The notes under the pieces were generated by a model. It was not told where the DNA came from. It did not search any database and saw only the letters and a program-made list of their open reading frames with translations. The translations under genes were made by a program, and so were the position numbers. From assembly GCF_029227915.1 (NCBI RefSeq), contig NC_079882.1, forward strand, positions 22,447,001 through 22,511,000: a stretch of 64,000 bases of DNA, read 5' to 3'. Positions 58,501-64,000 of the stretch are shown here, piece by piece (the stretch's first letter is position 1; each line of letters opens with the position of its first letter). This stretch comes from Hydractinia symbiolongicarpus (taxonomy: Eukaryota; Cnidaria; Hydrozoa; Anthoathecata; Hydractiniidae).

Positions 58501-61500
58501 AACAAATAAGAATCCTTCAATACTAAAATTGCTAAAAAATTAAGAAACTGCCTTAAAAAATTGTGTAGTTTAAGTATATGTCAAAATGCATAAAATATTA
58601 ATTGTATTTATAATTTGTTGCCACGTATGGTGGGTTTTGCAGACCAAAAAAATTGAGAAACTCCAAACCATCTTTTTAAAATCTCCCCATTTATATGGTA
58701 ATAGCCTTCTGATGATACGCAAAATATGCCAATATTTATCACTTTAACATTACATTTCATTAAACTAACACCCTAATGTAAAATGTTTGCAAAAATATTT
58801 GCCTAATTTACAAAATTATATATTAGAGAAAACTGACGGGTATTAAACACTTTTTAAAAGTTGTCTCTTTTATTTATAAAACATTATACTTATCCCTACC
58901 TATTTAATGATATTTATTACTAAAAACATTATTGAACGGAAAGCAATAAAACTTTAAAAAGTTTAGATCAGTCGATTTTTCCACGAGACTATTTCATAAC
59001 CCTTAAACATTTCCCATCAACAAATTTCCTAAAAATTCTTTTTACCGTTTTCCTAATGCTATATTGTTATTAATCACTATAACTTACCTTTGGGTTGCAC
59101 TACAAAGTTAAATGGTTCAGCTGATGTCATTACACCTTGAATATCTGCTGTAATATTAATCTGTACGTTAGCAGCAGCGAAGCTTATATTTGAAACACTA
59201 TACTTTAAATTTGATGTTGTAGTGTTGATGGTTTGAAAGAATGGCTGGTGTGGATAATTCTTAGATGCTGATATGATAAGCTAAGAACAAAACATATAAT
59301 AATAACTATAACAGAAATACAGTACATTTTTTCTAGGTAACAAGTACTTAATACAGCTGGTGTAAAGGCCTTGTGTATTCCATCCTAATGAATGGCTTTC
59401 CGTCACCTTCGATTGTAACTATGTTATATTTCCTCCACTAGAGTATTTCTCTAACTTGCTTGCCTGGGACACAGACCAATTTGCAGCAAGGATAAGGCTC
59501 CAAATAAACTGTAAAAACTATAATAAATATGCGCGTGGGTACATACATGATATTTGTCGACAGGGAGAGGATGCGAATATGGTGCTTTCCAAGTAAATGT
59601 GATAGTTGAAGACAACATGTTTCCATTTATTGTTTGCGGCTTTTCTAGAACTAAAACAGAATGTTAAAGTTTTTGGGAAAGCTAAATAACTTAATTGTAG
59701 ATGAAATGTGTAAATTCCTCATACCTAAGGGACATCCTTTTAATTGAAATCTCAAACAGCATTTATTATTCTTGCATGATGTTGGTAATATGCGTAAGTA
59801 ATTTGTAACAATGTAAGGATTTAACCAGTTGACAGATAATGGAGATATGCGTGAATTAACTCCAATTAAATTCTAAACAAGAAACAGCAGTTAGTTTGAA
59901 ATCACTTTTAAAAGCAGCATTTTTTAAGCTTTTATAGATTCTAAAACTACTATTCTAAAACGTTCATTATACCACAAACTTTCAATAATAAAAACAACAA
60001 TGAGATTCAAGGTTTGATTTTGTGACTAAAAATAATGGCTAGCACATTCCATTACAAAAGGATCCATCACAACTTAACGGAATCTTTTTAATTTTTAGTT
60101 TGCAATATGTTACAGAGCGGTGAATACAAATTCAAAGCATTTGACATGAATAAACAATAGTACCATCATATAGTACCCTACCTTTGGTATAGTTTGAGAT
60201 CCTATTACATGTCAAAAACTTTAACAATCAGGTATACATGATGTAATTTATGCGGAATAATTAAATGTCAAAATTAAAATATTTATTTATACCATTGCCA
60301 TTGGCTTTTCTTAGTTTTCCAAAAAAGTTTAGTACATATCTTTTTATAAGCAATTAATATTTTAAAATGAAGCTTAAGGATGCTTATGAAAAGAAATTTT
60401 TTCTTTTAAACTTAAAGTATGCTTCGGTTATGCTTAACGGCGAAAACATTTATTGGGATATCCTTATAACGAGAATATAAGTAGGCTTAAATTATGCTTA
60501 TTTGAGAAAAAAATATTGGAACTACATTTTGAACATCAGTAATTAGAACTTAAACGTCAGACATAAAGAATAAAAAGAAAAGCTGCTCAAAAAAACAACA
60601 ACAAAAAAAAAAAAACATAAAAACTTAAATTTTCTTAAACTTCACATAATGCTTAGCATTGCTAAAAATATTGACCAAATTTAAGCCTACAGATGCTTAT
60701 GTGATGCCTTAAAATGCAGTGCGCTAAATACTTATATAGTTTGATTTTAGTTTCGAAGAGAAGTCAAACATGATAACTCAGTAATTGAGGACATGGATTG
60801 TTTTTTGTGAGTGTTTGCACATCCATTTTTCTGAAACAATGTAGCACCGAAAGAATCAATAGACCTATTTCCATATCCATTTAGTTCCGCAAAATATGCA
60901 TGCGGAAATTCAGAATAACATGAAAACGAGATTAGTTATGAGCAAATTTCGGGATGCTGGTTGTTTACATGCAAGTTTGAAGAATGCATCAAAAAAATAT
61001 TGACTTTTATAGCTTTTAACTGGCAGTTTCACATAATCATAGTTAACACAGTTATAAAGAGGGTTTTGGTAGTGGTATTGTGACAAAGTATTGCAGATTT
61101 AAAAAAGGGAGGTTTAAAGTCCAACTTTCCCCACCAAGTCAAATTAGTATCCTAATTCTGAAATCACAAAGGTGTAAAATGCGAGTTACAAATACTTCCC
61201 AAACTACCCTCACTTGGTAAAAAAATAAACGAGGTACCAACAAGGTCAACTCAACTACTATTTTAAAACCACAGTCAGTAAGCCTAGCTAATGTTATTTT
61301 CACAGATGTTGTTTAAAAGGTACACTCAATAACTGGAGACACAGGATATATACCACCAACATCACCAATTTTAGTAAACAACTTGAAATTTCACGTTTGT
61401 TTGGAAGAAGTAAGCGGCCAGCCAACTAGCTAGCTACTTGTATCATATTCAAAGCTAGTACCTAGCTTACTTAACACCAAGAATAATACACAAAAGCATT

Positions 61501-64000
61501 AGAACGGCCCATTGATACATGCTATTATCTCATATTATCACCAAATGTTAATAACAATCTGTGAGACAAATTAATTTTGCAGATATCGCAAGTAAACAAA
61601 CAATATCTGCACTACTTCTCTGCAAACTAAAAATTTGCTGATAACTAATCCCGTTTTCATGTTATTCGGTATGTTTGTATGTATATTCCGCGGGACGAAA
61701 AGGGATATGGAAATAGGTCTATTGTCCATCATTTTCAGCCAGCCAAACTTAAATCTTATTAAAAATAAGAAACAGTTTACAGAAATATTTTTCTTGTATT
61801 GTGTGAGACTTATTGCTACCGTTGTCTAGTTAAAGAAAGTTTAAGAGCTAAAGAAACGATACAAACTTAACTGAAGTCATTCATCATACAACAATGACGT
61901 TGTTAAGCTTTATACGACCATTTTTAATAGTTTTAGAACGGAATACGTTGTTCAAGGATTATAAAATTTCGTTTGGGTTATTTTAGAACAATAAATAGCG
62001 TTGTCTAAGCTTCTTTATCTTAAGAAGCTTTATTCAAAGATCATATGAGCATAACATTTGCATGACATTTGTATTTATAATATAAAAAGTTGTACATCGT
62101 ATCGTAAAAAAATTGATGAGATTTAAAAAATAAGGTATAATTAATTTTGGTTTTTTACAAATAATAGATGATTTTGTACGAATTATATTTAATTGGAATA
62201 CATATATATTGGTATAAAATGCCATACGAAATTTGTAGATGACCGCGGATGTAAATTTAAGTAAAAAACACAGGTATAACCTTGACTTCTCTGTTTGTGG
62301 ATACGCCATAGTTTATTGTGTATGCCTCCACCCAACCATCCTCATTTGAGTCTCCTTGTAGAATTATTCCAGAGATTGCTAGTCGTTTGTTAAATTTGAT
62401 GTGTATATAATCGGACGCATCAGTTGCACACCATGCGGCTTGAGTGTCAATAGTCACATTAGTTACAGATGAGCCATCCTTTTTTGATATATTCAAATCT
62501 GTCAACGTTTGTGAGCATTCTGGAAAAAAAAAGGTAGTAACTTAGTTTATTGATACTAAAACTATCCAGGATTGACGCGAAGAAGATAAAGATACAAATA
62601 TTTACCTGGGTCATAACCATAAACTTCAACCTTCATACCACAGTTCTTTTCACAAGTTATTGCTGTTATTTTAATATATTTCATTGTTGTGGGCTGCGAT
62701 ATAGAAACAAAAACAGCACCCAAATCTGTATTCTCCAAAAAATTCTAAAAATAATGTATACAACACGAATATATGTAACACGTAACGTTTCATAATATAT
62801 AAAAGAACATATTAAATTGAATTTTATACCAGATACTAACCTGCTGTAACTGTGTAAAGTTGTCACTGTCGTTTGAATAACTTACTATATATTTTTTCAC
62901 AAACTGTTTATTCCATTCTTTGTGAGAACCTTGCATGGATATGCCAGTAACTCTTTTTGATTTTATCAAATCAATTTGCAAATACATATTGCTACGTTCT
63001 AGAATCATCCCCTCTCCAGCAACAAATAATCTCGCTGATTTTGCATTTTGTCCATTGTGTCCAATCAACTGGGAATCCTTAATGATACCGCTTGACATAC
63101 CAAGTGGTAAGAGTATTTCTAAAGAAGTATAAAAGTTGTAATTCTTTTGCATATATATTTAATTCAACCTACAAAGCTAAACATTTCATCTAAGAATTGA
63201 ATTATTAACTTATTAAAAGATAACGCAAAATTATAGTCCAGCCGGAATGCTGCGGAAATGCAATTTCTATTTATACAAATTCACAATATCGATCATTAAG
63301 TGTCAATTTTTGTATCATTACTAACGCAATTTTATGTTATTCTTGCTAGTATCATAGTAGAAAAAATTAAGAAATTTTATTAAGTTAAAATATAAATTTC
63401 ATTTTGGGTGAGTCCCAATTGCTTTTTACTGCTGCTAATTTTAGTATTGAAATGCGCGACTGATCTGTTTACTTGAAACTATCTACATGTTAAAAAATAT
63501 TTTCCATTCCTAAAACAATTTCAAGTGGCTAAAATTGCTATATAAATGAAATTCAAATGATTAAAAAGCAACAAATTGTATACATTTTGTCTATATTTGT
63601 GGTATTCACTATTCCAAAAGTTATATTTTATGCACATGATTTTTTTCATTATTCTGTTGAGAAAACCTACTCATAGTAACAAAAAAGGGAAAATGGTATT
63701 TGGGTATGTAAAGGCGATTTCCACTAAATAAGCTGGTAAACCTGCTGTTGTGGTGGCGAAGACATAAAAATGAAATTTTCGCTTCAGCAAATATTAGCTA
63801 TCACCACGTACAGGGGTGGATACAAGAATTTAAACAAGTTAGTATAATTTTTTACAAAGTTGAGTGTTAAAACTATGCAAGGCCTATAAAGGGCGTTTTT
63901 TTACTAAGCGCAAAAAATTGCATTAAGGTGGCTTACTTAATAACAGAGGATAGCCTTTTATAAAATTATTTAATGAGGATATCATAGTACGAGACAGTTC
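49093..64000 (-). CDS. Gene B: receptor tyrosine phosphatase with discoidin domains, 5' end beyond window
   Basis: Tandem paralogue of gene A. Visible exons: 63118-62841, 62744-62606, 62519-62281, 59872-59725, 59650-59547, 59280-59088, 57613-57511, 57075-56829, 56742-56676, 56173-56086, 55886-55714, 55360-55236, 54654-54603, 54361-54232, 53994-53879, 53796-52708, 52599-52271, 51117-50978, 50850-50715, 49167-49093. All phases match and encode about 1322 residues from the second F5/8C domain to the stop. The signal peptide and first F5/8C domain are expected to the right of 64000. Sixteen exons correspond to gene A exons 5-20, nearly all with identical lengths. Four further exons (56173-54603) add an FN3 module with a furin-type site. 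Confidence 0.87.
49168..50714. other. Gene B last intron
   Basis: Holds repeat R2 copy 2 (49310-49405) and a short ATTC run at 50621-50645. Much longer than the equivalent gene A intron (26140-26395). Confidence 0.55.
49310..49405 (+). repeat. Dispersed repeat R2, copy 2
   Basis: GCTTTTGATGTTGTACTG and AAGCACGAGGTCAAATGTAC correspond to the 43195-43290 stretch. It lies in the last intron of gene B. Confidence 0.4.
51118..52270. other. Gene B D2 intron, nothing recognised
   Basis: AT-rich intron without visible repeats or exons. Confidence 0.6.
52708..53796 (-). CDS. Gene B phosphatase domain D1, active (single exon)
   Basis: A 1089-base exon, the same length as in gene A. It has KNRYLNITAYDHTRV, DYINANYIRNY, FDFWRMV, CEQYWP, HFTSWPDHGCPDYPT, VHCSAGVGRTGSYI and MVQRIEQYKFVYSAI, so all catalytic residues are kept. 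Differences from gene A cluster in surface stretches (ISEEGKRKC against AVEGDKAKC) and in the D1-D2 linker (ELISKKRYGKFLLENEF). Confidence 0.95.
53879..54361 (-). CDS. Gene B transmembrane and juxtamembrane exons
   Basis: Exon 54361-54232 encodes an Asn/Ser-rich stalk (VENNNDPSSSSNIE) and a helix LIVGVIAAGVVVVIVMILVL followed by IFVRR. Exon 53994-53879 (RRRKTLKDKSVNDNSTSAIE to ESEDAG) is the basic-then-acidic juxtamembrane linker. Lengths are 130 and 116 bases (gene A: 127 and 116). Confidence 0.86.
54603..56173 (-). CDS. Gene B extra membrane-proximal FN3 module with furin-type RRRR site (four exons)
   Basis: Exons 56173-56086, 55886-55714, 55360-55236 and 54654-54603 join in phases 2, 1 and 0. 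They read ERNALGRIVPEIVNSTKTSV, KYHYIIIMKVNKTTGHVKEP, LKLEEFILGDNSTYLKSADT, LRRRRSIQEYRNGPLTVGEI and DVLYSTAWSKEF. The pattern parallels the preceding domain (YYEIVI, FVEGKE, NARI..G.YYLY) and ends with an equivalent of DIASYGFNN. RRRR is encoded at 55322-55311. This matches the furin consensus and the place where LAR-type and related receptor phosphatases are cleaved into two bound subunits. Gene A has only 349 bases at the corresponding position, without these exons. Confidence 0.75.
56676..57613 (-). CDS. Gene B FN3 domain 2 (three exons)
   Basis: Exons 57613-57511, 57075-56829 and 56742-56676 (103, 247 and 67 bases, as in gene A). Key text: DPPSPGLDKRDISNKT, NGPIRSYYEIVIS, LKNLDYFLAATVKTDD, NARISAVGTYYLYARAVI, DIASYGFNNVNYF. 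It has no basic protease site. In gene A this domain precedes the membrane directly; in gene B another module intervenes. Confidence 0.77.
57614..59087. other. Gene B intron
   Basis: Contains the TA microsatellite (58080-58112). Nothing else is seen. Confidence 0.6.
58080..58112. repeat. (TA)n microsatellite
   Basis: A TATATATATA run of about 25-30 bases in the gene B intron between the exons at 57613 and 59088. Confidence 0.85.
59088..59650 (-). CDS. Gene B FN3 domain 1 (two exons)
   Basis: Exons 59650-59547 and 59280-59088. VLEKPQTINGNMLSSTITFT, PLPVDKYH, NISFAAANVQINITADI and TSAEPFNFVVQPK follow gene A closely. The second exon is 193 bases, six shorter than in gene A, in the loop after SASKNYP. 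Confidence 0.8.
59725..62519 (-). CDS. Gene B F5/8C domain 3 (exons 62519-62281 and 59872-59725)
   Basis: Starts ECSQTLTDLNISKKDGSSVT, contains AWCATDASDYIHIKFNKRL and ISGIILQGDSNEDGW, and finishes with NWLNPYIVTNYLRILPTSC and NNKCCLRFQLKGC. Exon lengths 239 and 148 equal those of gene A. The 2.4 kb intron between the exons is larger than in gene A (1.0 kb) and holds a cluster of repeated TGCTTA words. Confidence 0.84.
59873..62280. other. Gene B intron inside F5/8C domain 3
   Basis: Holds the TGCTTA word cluster (60355-60725). The remaining sequence has no recognisable feature. Confidence 0.55.
60355..60725. repeat. Cluster of TGCTTA/TAAGCA words
   Basis: At least seven copies of AAGCTTAAGGATGCTTAT-like or TATGCTTA words occur in 370 bases in both orientations (GAAGCTTAAGGATGCTTA, TATGCTTCGGTTATGCTTA, GGCTTAAATTATGCTTA, AATGCTTAGCATTGC, TTAAGCCTACAGATGCTTA). 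The spacing is irregular. It may be a decayed satellite or a stack of small elements in a gene B intron. Confidence 0.4.
62606..63118 (-). CDS. Gene B F5/8C domain 2 (two exons)
   Basis: Exons 63118-62841 and 62744-62606, with the same lengths (278 and 139) as in gene A. It starts EILLPLGMSSGIIKDSQLIG, identical to gene A over this stretch, and diverges later (SKRVTGISMQGSHKEW; TCEKNCGMKVEV). This is the most conserved extracellular piece between the two genes. The upstream intron at 63119-64000 also aligns by eye to the corresponding gene A intron. Confidence 0.87.
63119..64000. other. Gene B intron at window edge
   Basis: Intron sequence upstream of F5/8C domain 2. Its left 360 bases resemble the gene A intron at 36650-37070. 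No exon for F5/8C domain 1 is found before the window ends, so it must lie further right. Confidence 0.6.

Noticed and set aside
1-64000. CRISPR arrays, prokaryotic operons or phage genes
   Set aside because: No direct-repeat/spacer arrays or polycistronic arrangement; the spliced genes and SINE/LINE content are those of an animal genome.

Overview
The window is AT-rich nuclear DNA from an animal. Genes are split by many introns with GT-AG junctions, and tRNA-derived SINEs, decayed LINEs and MITE-like foldbacks fill the gaps. Base composition, receptor types and repeat styles suggest an early-branching metazoan. A hydrozoan-type cnidarian is my best guess; this is inference, because no species-specific marker is visible.

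All three genes I can support lie on the minus strand. Gene C (right end near 15.76 kb, running off the left edge) encodes an extracellular protein with at least three F5/8C (discoidin) domains, a possible LamG-like stretch and an unrecognised module. Gene A (42238 down to 26065) is complete: 20 exons with matching splice phases give 1374 residues. The order is signal peptide, three F5/8C domains, two FN3-type domains, one membrane helix, a catalytically intact tyrosine phosphatase domain (D1) and a degenerate second one (D2). Gene B (right edge down to 49093) is a tandem paralogue of gene A. Its first exons lie beyond 64000. It carries one more membrane-proximal FN3 module, with an RRRR furin-type site, that gene A lacks.

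Layout: 1-15.8 kb, gene C, with an antisense LINE, two SINEs, a foldback element and two tandem repeats in its introns. 15.8-26.1 kb, intergenic, with SINE-like and dispersed repeats and a minus-strand LINE reverse transcriptase remnant. 26.1-42.2 kb, gene A. 42.2-49.1 kb, intergenic, with a TA-flanked MITE, hairpins and a possible SAM-like gene fragment. 49.1-64 kb, gene B.

Functional picture: genes A and B would be cell-surface receptors that bind a glycan, lipid or matrix ligand through discoidin domains and signal by removing phosphate from tyrosine inside the cell. This is the reverse output of the discoidin domain receptor kinases. Gene C may be a secreted or membrane member of the same adhesion neighbourhood. 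Exon coordinates come from reading the sequence by eye with phase checks; no alignment, transcript or database search was available.
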